This document shows positions 48,001 to 58,769 of a stretch of 64,000 nt of DNA, in pieces. The stretch is from positions 86,721,465 through 86,785,464 of the forward strand of contig OY821520.1 of the NCBI GenBank assembly GCA_963682025.1, in the 5' to 3' direction. The position numbers were made by a program, and so were the translations under genes. How positions within the stretch are numbered: position 1 is the stretch's first letter; the number at the start of each line of letters is the position of its first letter. Under the pieces are notes generated by a model, which was given only the letters and a program-made list of their open reading frames with translations, ran no database searches and was not told the DNA's origin. This DNA is from Cordilura impudica. Taxonomy: Eukaryota > Arthropoda > Insecta > Diptera > Scathophagidae.

Positions 48001-51000
48001 GACGGACGGACGGACGGACATTGTTAAATCAACTCAGAAAGTGATTCTGATTCGATCGGTATAATTAAAGATGGGTCTACGTCAAATATTTTTGGTTGTT
48101 ACAAACAGCAGCACAAAGTCATTATACCCAAACCACATAGTGGTATAGGGTATAAAAAGCGGAACAAACCTACCCGAAAAAAGTGCATCTAGTGACTTAA
48201 AAATCGCAAAAATGCTCATTTCCCCCATTTTTTCCCCATTGATATCTTTTTTGCACAATTACTTCAGGAATCGGACGAACAAAGAGAGAGGTTTCACCAG
48301 GTGACCATGTCAATGGAAAAGCAATTCAAAGGCAAAAAATGAGATGCATTGCTTACGGAGGTTTGTTTGTGGAGTTCTAAAATTATGCAGTTTGAAGATG
48401 ATAGCACCAAAGATGAAGATGACATTGAAATTGGTGGACACACGGAAGAAAACATGCACTTGAATATTATGTATAACCCGGAAGTTGACGCAGACTCAGA
48501 CCATGAATATGAATAACCTACGAAGAAAACAAGATCATCAGAAAAACCAGCGTCAACTTCAACGATGATGGATATTGACAATAATTGAAAATGTTCTAAA
48601 TTTTGTTTCCATGCATAGAATCTATGATAACAAATAAAAATTTCATATTTTCTGTGTCAGAATAGCTGTACTATCAATAAGAATTTTTGTTTTCATGCAA
48701 AATAAAGTTTTTAAAGAAAAAAAACAGCATATTTGTGGATTTGTAATCCAGTCATTCAGCAAAAAAGTGAAAATGGGGGAAAAAAATGGGGGAAAATGAG
48801 CATTTTGCGATTTTTAAGGCACTGGATGTGCTAAAAAGGTATCAAGGTGGAAATGCATGAAATGTAATTTTAACGTCATGGATGCATTGATTTTTTCAAA
48901 ATAATACAGCAACTTGTCCACTCGGGTCTGTATGTCATCTCTCTGTACACGGTTCTTTCCTAAAACTCCTTCGAAATTAAAAGAGATATTCCAGTTATTT
49001 AGCAAAAAGTGTGAAAATGGGGAAAATGGGCATTTTCGAGTAGGTTTGTTCCACTTTTTTTCGCCTATTCAATATCTTCAACTTTGTTTCAGACACAAAA
49101 GAGATATTCCGTACGGTTACCAAGTTATAACCATGTTAAATTATACAAAAAGTGATAAAAATTCACCTTGAGCAAAAAAATTCGTATAGCCAATTAATTA
49201 TAATAGCAGCCAACTTGGCAAAACTAATGATGCAGAAGTTCTTCTTTATAGGGCTACTTTCAGTATCGGAAAAGTTTATCAAGGTATATCATCTGCTTCT
49301 GCTTAGAAATTTCATTTATCAGCCCGGTAGGTTTCATTAACTGCCCTTGATAAATCCAAAAACTGCGACGACTGATTTCTTTTTTATCATCAACTGGTAA
49401 AAAAAAAAGTCCAGCAAGTAGTTATTCGGATCAAGATTTCAGTTATTTTTACTCTCTTTCTTTTTCAATTATAGCTCTAAAATATGTACGTAATATTTTA
49501 AATTGTTTTAAAGTGCAGTTACAATTACTGTAGATATGCATTGGGGCACCCCAATAAATAGTTAGAACTATAAATAAATAAAATTTACATGCCATTGTAT
49601 GGACTAAATACAATGATTTTTATACCCTATACCACTATGTGGTTTGGGTATAATGACTTTGTGCTGCTGTTTGTAACAACCAAAAATATTTAACCTACAC
49701 CCATCTTTAATTATACCGATCGAACCAGAATCACTATCTGATTCGATTTAACGATGTCCGTCCGTCCGTCCGTCCGTCCGTCCGTCCGTCCGTCCGTCCG
49801 TCTGTGTGTCCATGTAAAGCTTGTAATCAAAATGCAGGTCACAAATATGAATATATTTTGATGAAATTTGGTATTTAATCTTTTATCGGCCATCGGATGA
49901 ACGCTATTGAAATTGGTGATAATCGGTCCATGTTCAGACCTAGCCCCGACACAAATGACCCCTATGAAATCAACATATATTGCCATAAGATCCAAATTAT
50001 CATACAAATCTTAGTCCAATAATCAGTAGTCCAAAAATGATCCCTATTGGACAATCCTTAGTCATAGGCCCCATATAGAGCTGCTTCCCGATCTTCACTT
50101 AAATCTATCAAAAAACAAAAATATTGCACTAATTCTTCTCAAATTTTGTTTGTAAATATTTTTACAAAATACAAGAGACTTTACCAAACATGGTCAGGAT
50201 CGGTCCATTTTTGGGCCTAGTCCCCATATAGATATAGCATCCGATATGAACTTTTTCATATCTGCAGCCGAAAAAATTAATCAAAATCCCACTCAAATTT
50301 GGTTTATGCTTATTTTCTATATCCAGTTAGTTGGGCCTGAGAAATAGGGTCTCTAAACACATGGTATAGGGTATCGTATAGTCGGTCTAGACCGACTATA
50401 ATTTTCTTACTTGTTACAATCGAATTTACTTACAACACCAATTGCCTTAACCAACGTACGGTTATTTCGAAAGTATTATTAAGTAGTCACAACAGAATAA
50501 TGTGATAGTACATGAGTCTATCAAAATTCGGTAGGCAACAATTTCAGTTGCCACAACAAATTCATTTTCTGTGTGTAGTTTTTTTGAGCTGTCTATAAAA
50601 AGTCTCCAGTCTTTTAGTTGGTATATTGGAAGACACCTTACACAATGTCATTCGCGTCATTAAAGAATGGAAGTCTGTAGTCCTCTCTATTTCGGGCTTT
50701 CTTGAGGTAATTTTATAATTCTTTGTGTTATTGATATTCATTTAGAAATTTTTATCATTATTAGATACCGTCAGTTAACTGTGAATTGAACCAAATCTTG
50801 TAGATCGATTTTAATCAAATATGGCTTGTTTTATTTGCAAGATTTCTGCATTTATAGCTAAAGGTCAAAAAAGGGCAAAATGATCGTTTCAGATTTTTTA
50901 TTAAGTAAAAAATTAAAATTTCCATTAAAAAATGATTTTACGGAAATATTTACTGAATATTTCCACAACTATATAAAGAAAAAAGAGTGGAGGTAATTTA

Positions 51001-54000
51001 GCTGCGGATTTTCGTATTTTAGTTTTACCAAATCGGACAATTTTTTTTTTGAGTTATACTAAAATATGTGGCAAAACCTCCTTCATTTTTGAAACAGCGT
51101 CTAACCAGAGCCAATTAAAATAATACAGAATTAGAGGCTTAGATCATCATAATCATATGTACCAAAATTGACTTAAAAACTCGTGCCGTCCAATCAAAGT
51201 TCCCTGTGTAATTAAGATGTCTCCATATTTTTTTAGAATCTACATTCTGTACTTTAAAGAAATCAACGTGATATTGGTACTGTAGAACGACTCCATATCT
51301 CAAGTTATACATTTATTTAAGGCATATATATTTCCACCAGGGCTATGCTAATCAAACTTGAACCGAAATACTTTAAACTATAAATTAGTAACTAGACATC
51401 TAATGGCTAGTTTATAAATGAAAATCAATTTGGATCTGCACTGTGACAGCTAGATTGAGTTGTAATTTATACTGAACCATTTTCATGCTCAATGTATCAT
51501 TAAATTTTAAGATGAATTGAATATGATATTGAGCCTGATTTAATTTCTAACTCAATCACTAAAAACGTATAGATCGAAAACAAGATTTTTTTTAATACAC
51601 ACCATTATTTGGTGCATTTGATCTGATCCCCTTAACCCTTCTGTATCCCTTGGATATGTGCCCTTCCTATGATTCTTTGGGTCAATATGACCCAACATTA
51701 AAATGTAAACAAAATTTCATTATTAATATAGGAAATTTATTTGTTTTGTGTTTTTTTTATTTAGTATAATAAAAAATAATGAAAAGTAAAATATATAATC
51801 CCTTCCTAAGCAATTATTAAAAAAGAAAAATATATATAAAATAAAATTAAATTTGAAATTCAGCCTTTTTTTGAAAAATAAAATAATAATTATATATTTA
51901 AAGCCAATGTTTAACAAGTAAGAGAATTATAGTCGGTCTAGACCGACTATACGATACCCTATACCATGCGTATAAAGACCCTATCACTCAGGCCCAACTA
52001 ACTGTATATAGAAAATAAGCATAAACCAAATTTGAGTGGGATTTTTATTAATTTTTTTGGCTGCAGATATGAAAAAGTTCATATCGGATGATATATCTAT
52101 ATGGGGACTAGGCCCAAAAATGGACCGATCCTGACCATGTTTGGTAAAGTCTATTGTATTTTGCAAAAATATGTACAAACAAAATTTGAGAAGAATCAGT
52201 GTAATATTTTTGTTTTTTGATAGATTTAAGTGAATATCGGGAAGCAGCTCTATATGGGGCCTATGACTAAGAGTTGTCCAATAGGGATCATTTTTGGACT
52301 ACTGATTAATGGATGTAATATATATATACAAACCCAATTTGACTAAGATTTGTGTGATAATTTGGATCTTATGGCAATATATGTTGATTTCATAGGGGTC
52401 ATTTGTATGGGGGCTAGGTCTGAACATGGACCGATTCTCACCAGTTTCAATAGCGTTCATCCCATGGCCGATAAAAGATCAAATACCAAATTTCGTCAAC
52501 ACATATTCATTACAAGCTTTGCATGGACACACAGACGGACGGACGGACGGACGGACGGACGGACGGACGGACATCGTTAAATCGAATCAGATAGTGATTC
52601 TGATTCGATCGGTATAATTAAAGATGGGTGTATGTCAAATATTTTTGGTTGTTACAAACAGCAGCACAAAGTCATTATACCCAAACCATACAGTGGTATA
52701 GGGTATAAAAATTTAAGAATTTGCAAATAAATTTTTTACAAGAACCTCAATTAGTGGAATACTAATTTGAATTCCTTCCATGTTGACAAAGGAAACACCG
52801 CTATCAATTATTTGGTAAATTACTGGATAATGGTGTAATTTTTATACCCTATACCACTATGTGGTTTGGGTATAATGACTTTGTGCTTCTGTTTGTAACA
52901 ACCAAAAATATTTGACCTAGACCCATCTTTAATTATACCGATCGAATCAGAATCACTTTCTGAGTTGATTTAACAATGTCCGTCCGTCCGTCCGTCTGTG
53001 TGTCCGTGTGAAGCTTGTAATCAAACTGCAGGTCGCAAATATGAATATATTTTGATGAAATTTGGTGTATAAGCTTTTATCGGCCATGGGATGAACGCTG
53101 TTGAAATTGGTGAGAATCGGTCCATGTTCAGACCTAGCCCCCATACAAATTACGCATATGAAATCGACATGAATTGCCATAAGATCCAAATTGTCATATA
53201 GATCTTACTCAAATTGGGGTTGTATGCGTTCATTACATCCACTAATGCGTAGTCCAGAAATGATCCCTTTGACTCCATAAATCTATTAAAAACAAAAATA
53301 TTGCACTGATTCTTCTCAAATTTTGTTTGTAAATATTTTTGCAAAATACAAGAGACTTTACCAAACATGATCAGGATCGGTCCATTTTTGGACCTAGTCC
53401 CTTTATAGATATAGCATCCGATATGAACTTTTTCATATCTGCAGCCAAAAAAATTATAAAAATCCCACTCAAATTTGGTTTTTGCTTATTTTCTATGTGC
53501 AGTTAGTTAGGCCTAAGAGATTGGGTTTCTAAACGCATGGTATAGGGTATCGTATACTCGGTCTAGACCGACTATAATTTTATTACTTGTTACTATTTGG
53601 TTTAGAATATTGCGAGGCACCTGTGAGATTGTTTTGTTCTGGAATATTTTTAACAAAATTTCTTGCTGATGGTCCATGTGGCAAAACCTTTCTTCGCAAA
53701 ATATGCTAATTTATTAGCTGATATGCAAATTCCACAGGATACAGCCTGCATCTGAAGTTTTTATTGAAATTTGAGGCAGGTTTCATATCAGTATCATATT
53801 TGAAAATAATTCAACAGGCATCGCCTAGTCACTTCCATATTCCAGACATATTTAGTTGTGGAATCGCAAAGTGCCCAAATTTTTAAGCCATATATGGCGG
53901 GCTTTGATGGAATATGTTGCCTAAAACTGCCCCGACCTCGAATTGTTCATGTACAGTAACATTTTCATGTGGATTGTAAAAAATTTTGAGCTGATTACTC

Positions 54001-57000
54001 CACTTATCCCAAACGTTTTTATCGGTGCAGTTGGTCACGAAGTCTTCTTTCTTCTCTATCTTCAGAGCTGTCAAGCCGTAGGTACTTTGATATGCTCGCA
54101 AATCGCTTAAGACTCATTCTTGCTCGAAAAAAAAGGTCTTCCATTTTTTCCATTCCACAAGCTAGTGAGATTTTCTCCATGAGATTTATAAACTCCTGCC
54201 ATTATTTGTAATCCAAGATATGCATCAAGCTCTATCGTATCATTTCCATATAATTCTACACATTTTTGATTTGTCACTTGAATCACAATATTTTTTATAT
54301 TTGGTGATATGAACAAATCGAACGAAGACTTTGTATCTGTAACAATAGTTGTTGCTATTTTGCTAGGTCCAGGCTTATTCAATAAAATTTGGTTTTTTGG
54401 TAACCTGACTGTTTGTTTGTCCTCACATAAATATGTAACTGAAGTGCTGTGATCAATTTCTACTGCATCTTCCACATCCACGCTTTCACGCTATTATTTG
54501 ATGATGAATATGAATCGTCTTTTGCATCGTTGTCGGGTGAAAACATTTCGTCTACATCATCATCATCATCAAAAATGTCATCATCTTCGTCATTCATTAT
54601 TTGATGCAAGATCACTAGGAATCTGAAGCAATTTCATTATGGAACAGTCATATGTTATAAATTTTGTTTTACAATAATTAGTTTTCTTCTTTGTGCCATT
54701 ATGTAAAAATACTCAATTATGATGAAAATATATATAAAGGGTTTTTCAATAAGAGCGCTACAAAAGTTTTTTAAACAAAAAAAAAAAAAAACGGTTTGGA
54801 TATCAATGGAATTCTTTATTCCTGTGAAAGTACGTTCGATGCCATTATGTATGGAAATCATCTCTTTTGCATAGCCACCACGGGCATGCTTGTAGAAGTC
54901 CAGACGCTGAACCCAATTTTCGACGGTTTTCATGCAAAAATCGGCCGATACTGCTGAAATTTCACGTTCGATATTCGTACGAAGTTGATTAATCGTCGCT
55001 GGCTTGTTGGCATAGACAATAGACTTGACTTGGCCCCACAGGAAATAGTCCAACGGCGTAAAATAGTACGACCGAGGCGGCCAATCGACTGGACCATTTC
55101 GTGAGATAACACGTTCTCCAAATTTGGTTTCCAATAAAATGATTGTGACATTCGCTGTGTGGCTTGGTGCGTCGTCCTGTTAGAACCACATGTCCTCCAA
55201 GTCCCTATCATCCAATTGAGGTCAAAAATATGCGGTTATCATTGAACGGTAGCGATTCCCATTCACAGTAACGTGGCGGTCTTGATCATCACGGAAGAAG
55301 TACGGTCCAATGATGCCGCCGGCCCATAAACCGCACGAAACCGTAATTTTTTCGGGATGCAATGATGACTCATGGAGAACGTGTGGATTGTTGTCTGACC
55401 AATAACGCATATTTTGTTTATTGACGAAGCCATTCAGCCAGAAATGAGCCTCATCGCTGAAGATGATTTTTCGATGAAAATCCGAATCACTTTCAAGTTG
55501 TTGCTCAGCCCATTTCATGAACATACCACGATTCTGGTGGTGAAGAGGCTTCAGTTCTTGCGGCAGTTTGATCTTGTAAGGATGTAGGCCAAGATCTTTT
55601 CGCAAAATTCGCCACAAAACGACGTCACAGAGATGCCCAACGCTTGAGAACGACGTGTGAGAGACACATTTGGGCTTTCTTCAACTGAAGCCTCAGCGGC
55701 AGCAAAATTCTCGACACTACGGGCACTTCTTTGTCTCACTGGCACGGGAACATTTTGTACTGTGCCTGTGAATTCAAATTTTTCCACTAGACGCTCTATT
55801 GTTGATCTGGTAGGACGACTATGACGACCATAAATTAGACGTAGCCCTCTTAACGTTGAGGCCACTGACTCCGAATTTCGGTAGTAAATTTTAATAATTT
55901 CGACTCGTTGTTGGCTCGCATATCTTTCCGTCGTGAAATGGCAAACCTTACTGAAGACAAATGTCAAAAGAGCGGCAATAAATATGGCGTCGTTTGCTGT
56001 GCCTGTCTTTCTACTTTTGTAGCGTCCCTGTTGAAAAACCCTTTATATATGTATACACTCTGATCACCAAAATATAACTGAACTCATATCATCATAAAAC
56101 AAATTTCAAGAGATACGTTTGTGGGATTCTCCAAATCCCACCCACAGTTTGAGAATAATGAACTCTTGAATTATATTCAATAGGAAAAAAATGGTAAAGT
56201 GGAATTAAGCTTGCAATATTGCTTGTTGGGTCATATTGACCCAAAGCATATTAAATGTGTGTAAATCGTGTTTTGAAATGTGGAGGGGGGAGGAAAAATT
56301 TAAATTTTATTATTTCATTTTAAAAGCATAATTTTCATCCCTGTACTGGATAAATTAAAGTTTCATGTTCACATCTTATAATTAAAGGGAAAAATTTTGC
56401 GTTTGAAACCCAAAATTGGGTCAAATTGACCAAAGGAGGGCAGAAGGGTTAAAGAACCTGACTGAATGTTGGTCTTCCTCGAGACATTCTGCACAATTAA
56501 ATGCTATAATTTTTATAAGTCTCGTGACTTTATTTGCTGATAATGTTCCTATAAACAAGTATAATATACAATAATTGAAGATCAAAGGTAGTAAGATTAG
56601 ATTGGTTTCAGAAATAGTCACTGATGAGGGTTGGTGACTCGACCAAGCTGTTTTGAGAATATAGTTCAATTTTTGAAGCAAATGTGTTTACCTTTTGCTT
56701 TATTAAAAGTAAAAACATTTGATCTTGAATTTGATTTATTTTTAACTTAATTATTAAAATTCAATTTTTTTTTTTTTAATTTAAGAACGAGCTGGTGCAT
56801 CCTGCCAAAACCATTTGTGATTATTTGAGATCTATAAAGTTCGAAGGTTTAATTCTCTGCTTTGGTTCTACAAGTTTTAAAAACCATTTACGCAGTAATG
56901 GTTTCCAAATAGTGGAGGAGGTGAGTACTGCCATAGATACGCAACTTGAGATAATAAATATTTTTATTTAATTAGAAAGAACGTTTAATAATCGGTTCGC

Positions 57001-57488
57001 TTGCCGATCTGCATAATGCTGTGTATAGCAATGAGCCCGTTAAGGCTGTGGTTATCGATGTGGATTTTAATTTGACGGCCTCGAAACTGATGAGAGCCCA
57101 GGTGTATTTAAAAAATCCTCAATGTTTATTTATAGCTGGAGCCGCAGACCTGCAAATACCCTTTGGCGGCAACGAGCTTTTGGGACCAGGTGCTTATATT
57201 CGAATGATTGAAAAAGCAAATCAATGCCGAGCCAAGATATTTGGCAAACCAGGCGCAGAGCTTGCAGAATTATTGAAACAAACTTATCACATCGACAATC
57301 CCCAAAGGGTACTTATGGTAGGCGATAGTATTAAGAGTGATATAAGATTTGGTAAAATGTGTGGTTTCCAAACCATATTGGTCCTAACAGAAGGCACAAA
57401 ACAAACGGATTTCAACAATGTGCAAAATGAAGAAGAAAAACCAGATTTTGTTATAGAAAAATTAGCAGATTTAAATAATTTAATATAA
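45067..57488 (+). CDS. HAD-2: p-nitrophenyl/phosphoglycolate phosphatase-like
   Basis: Four exons: 45067-45166, 45239-45402, 56786-56920 and 56976-57488 (stop TAA), giving 303 codons. Motif I CDCDG is split by intron 1 after GATG (weak donor GTTGGT) and completed as GVIW. Motif II is VTNNS, the cap starts NELVHPAKTICDYLRSIKFE, motif III is FGKPGAELAE, and motif IV VGDSIKSDIRFG. Junction phases equal those of HAD-1 and HAD-3. Introns are 72, 11,383 and 55 bp. Intron 2 holds a foldback, several DINE-like copies and all of piggyBac B. Joining exons 1-2 with 3-4 over 11 kb is an inference from phase and the absence of other candidates; two broken genes is the alternative. AATAAA at 57555-57560 is the likely poly(A) signal. 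Confidence 0.82.
46149..46385 (+). mobile_element. Second-type DINE/mini-me fragment
   Basis: Starts TTATACCATCCACACCTGTG, pairs with GAGGGTGTATATGATTTTGT, continues with CATTCCGTTTGTAGTAATTA, a degenerate TA block, TACTTATATCAAGCAGAGTT and GTCCGCCTGTCTGTCTGT. The layout equals the 28435 element and classic DINE-1. Truncated at the right. Confidence 0.7.
47222..49263. mobile_element. Long inverted-repeat (foldback) element
   Basis: The left arm 47222-47389 is the reverse complement of 49066-49263 (shared: CAAAAGAGATATT, GTACGGTTACC, AGTTATAACCATGTTAAA, AAAACTAATGATGC). The arm resumes at 48158-48240 after a DINE-like insertion: GGAACAAACCTAC, GAAAAAAGTGCATCTAGTGA, AAAATCGCAAAAATGCTCAT, pairing with 48772-49060 in reverse. 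Arms total about 250 bp at left. The right arm holds about 170 extra bases encoding a minus-strand fragment, LYYFEKINASMTLKLHFMHF then HLDTF, related to the unnamed gene at 13.8 kb. The centre (48386-48516) has an acidic plus-strand frame EDDSTKDEDDIEIG. Confidence 0.75.
47390..48157 (-). mobile_element. DINE-like copy 8
   Basis: Starts ACAAGTAAGAAAATTACCCT; the palindrome TATAGTCGG..ATA is deleted. It carries (GGAC)n at 47990-48020 and ends ACATAGTGGTATAGGGTATA. It is inserted in the left arm of the foldback, which resumes at once on the other side. The rest is close to consensus. Confidence 0.9.
49264..49617. other. No feature seen
   Basis: AT-rich intronic DNA of HAD-2 between the foldback and DINE-like copy 9. 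Nothing recognised. Confidence 0.4.
49618..50416 (+). mobile_element. DINE-like copy 9, long (CCGT)n
   Basis: Complete copy from TTTATACCCTATACCACTAT to the perfect palindrome (arms TATAGTCGGTCT / AGACCGACTATA) and ATTTTCTTACTTGTTA. The microsatellite at 49757-49800 has about eleven CCGT units, the longest in the window, suggesting slippage in a recent copy. Confidence 0.92.
50417..51631. other. No feature seen
   Basis: AT-rich part of HAD-2 intron 2 with no recognisable gene or repeat. Poly-T stretches only. Confidence 0.4.
51915..52709 (-). mobile_element. DINE-like copy 10
   Basis: Intact ends: ACAAGTAAGAGAATTATAGT with a perfect palindrome at left and CAGTGGTATAGGGTATAAA at right; nine GGAC units at 52533-52570. 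Inserted in piggyBac B. Copy 11 lies 130 bp away in opposite orientation. Confidence 0.92.
52840..53591 (+). mobile_element. DINE-like copy 11
   Basis: Starts TTTATACCCTATACCACTAT, has three CCGT units at 52980-52994 and ends GTATACTCGGTCTAGACCGA followed by CTATAATTTTATTACTTGTT. Like copy 8 it shows the short form GATCCCTTTGACTCCATAAA in the middle, so copies 8 and 11 appear to belong to one sublineage with the same deletion. Confidence 0.92.
53600..54597 (-). pseudogene. piggyBac-type transposase relic of element B
   Basis: Starts at 54597 with an acidic leader (NDEDDDIFDDDDDVDEMF). A frameshift near 54490 leads to FDLFISPNIKNIVIQVTNQK, IELDAYLGLQIMAGVYKSHG and LTSLWNGKNGRPFF, then DKWSNQLKIFYNPHENVTVH followed by EQ, where other piggyBac transposases have the first catalytic Asp (VDEQ; here HEQ). 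It continues with CDSTTKYVWNMEV to about 53600. The frame is broken several times and the end, including the third Asp region, is missing. The D-to-H change itself would abolish catalysis. Confidence 0.8.
54735..56045 (-). mobile_element. DD41D (rosa-like) Tc1/mariner element
   Basis: TA duplications at 54735-54736 and 56044-56045 flank 54737-56043 (1307 bp). Inverted ends: AAGGGTTTTTCAATAAGAGC at left, reversed right end AAGGGTTTTTCAACAGGGAC, both followed by GCTACAAAAG. The minus-strand transposase spans 55967-54800: an N-terminal helix-turn-helix region (YASQQRVEIIKIYYRNSESV), IIFSDEAHFWLNGFVNKQN, GLWAGGIIGPYFF, DDAPSHTANVTIILLETKFG and WPPRSYYFTPLDYFLWG. I count 41 residues between the second and third catalytic Asp, which defines the DD41D (rosa) group. 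It has one frameshift near 55600 and stops near 55219 and 55165, so it is inactive but young. Sits in piggyBac B. Confidence 0.9.
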
Positions 57489-57562
57489 ACTTATACAAAA
57501 ACATACTTTTACAAAAATTAGTGTCTAATATTACAGACAGTTACATTAACGAAAAATAAAAC
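57489..57562. promoter_or_regulatory. 74-bp convergent intergenic region, HAD-2/HAD-3
   Basis: The stops of HAD-2 (+) and HAD-3 (-) are 74 bp apart. AATAAA for HAD-2 is at 57555-57560, so cleavage 10-30 bases on would fall within the HAD-3 coding end. The nearest minus-strand ATTAAA-like signal (57472-57482 region) is inside HAD-2. The mature 3' ends therefore probably overlap. Confidence 0.6.
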
Positions 57563-58697
57563 TTAAACATTAGATTTATTTAGATCATTCATAAATTCTA
57601 CAAAATCAGACACACTATTGGCATAGTAGGTAGGTATGCTTTCCGGATCTGTTTGAGCCATAAGGTCGGCCTGTGTACAACCACCGGTGAGTACTAGCAG
57701 CGATTGAAAACCACATGTTGTTGCAAAACGTATATCTTGGTCCAACATATCACCAATCATAAGAGCACGATTAGCTTTCTTAATATCGAAATGTTTCATT
57801 AGTACTTCTGCTAAATTTTTGCCCGGCTTACCGAAGGTAAGCATATCTCGACGACTGGTTTGTTCTAACATCTTAACGAATGGACCAGGGCCCAATATGG
57901 ATAGATCTTTGGTAAGTGGTAAATAAAAATCAGTAGCACCGGCTATCAGAAGACAATCGGGTTTGCGTAAATAGAAATTGGCCTTCAACATTTTGACAAA
58001 AGTAAGGTTAAAGTCAAAATCAATGACAACAGCCTTGACAGGTTCGCCATCAACTCCTTTTGCCATTATCGCATGCAATGATTCCGGTATAATTTCATTT
58101 GGCTGTAATAGGAAATAGAAGAAATATAAATATAAATTCCATAAAAATAAAAATTTTATTTCCATTAAACTTACACCATCCAAGACTTTAAAGCCCTCCT
58201 TCCTTAGAGCTTCTTTAAAATTTTCAGAGGCTATGACATAAATGAGACCTTCAAACTTGATACTCTTTAGATATTCGACTATACTTTTCGAGGGATGCCA
58301 TAAACTGTCCTAAGGTTTATATAATCAATTTTTTACTTATATACAAAGACGGACCCTAATTAAGAGACTTTACTTACTGTATCTATTTCAATATCGGCCG
58401 CCTTCAGTTGCTTTATGCACAACTCTTCGGGTCTAACACTATTGTTGGTGATAAATGTTAGTTTTTTATTGGCCTTACGAAGTTCTTTAAAGCCATCGGC
58501 AACGCCATCATAAACATGGGACATATTCCAAACAACACCTTAATTAGTAGAAAGAATTTATTTTAATATTAAATGATATTGAAATAATGGCATTGATAAT
58601 AGTTACCGTCAATATCGGAGAAGACATGATCAAATGAATCTAAAAATTTACGTTTTTCTTCACTGCTAAGGCTTAATATATTCCGGGGTGTAGACGA
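57563..58697 (-). CDS. HAD-3: p-nitrophenyl/phosphoglycolate phosphatase-like (5' incomplete)
   Basis: Exons on the minus strand: 58697-58607, 58538-58378, 58309-58175 and 58102-57563 (stop TAA). Introns of 68, 68 and 72 bp are all GT-AG with phases 1, 0, 0. Motif I is SDIDG completed as GVVW, motif II ITNNS, cap DSLWHPSKSIVEYLKSIKFE, then VLDG/PNEIIPESLHAIM, AVVIDFDFNLTFVK, motif III FGKPGKNLAE, motif IV IGDMLDQDIRFA. Exon 1 starts at an acceptor (TTTTCTTACAG) and has no Met, so a small upstream coding exon is required; the alternative is translation through from ATG at 58751. Of the three genes it is the most compact and free of insertions. Substrate unknown. Confidence 0.9.
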
Positions 58698-58769
58698 CTG
58701 TAAGAAAAGAAGAAATTGGTAAATTTTTTTATGGCCATTTATGTAAATCATAAAAGGTTGACGATTATT

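Larger units (their letters stand above)
51632..56452 (-). mobile_element. piggyBac-like element B with nested insertions
   Basis: TTAA at 51632-51635 and 56449-56452 bounds 51636-56448. The ends are inverted: CCCTTCTGTATCCCTTGG at left, and the right end reversed begins CCCTTCTGCCCTCCTTTGG. Palindromes TTGGGTCA-N3-TGACCCAA occur at 51677-51695 and 56226-56244, with a variant near 56416-56434 close to the right end. Transposase remains lie on the minus strand at 54597-53600. DINE-like copies 10 and 11 and the DD41D element were inserted later, which accounts for about 2.85 kb of the 4.8 kb. All lie in HAD-2 intron 2. Confidence 0.85.
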
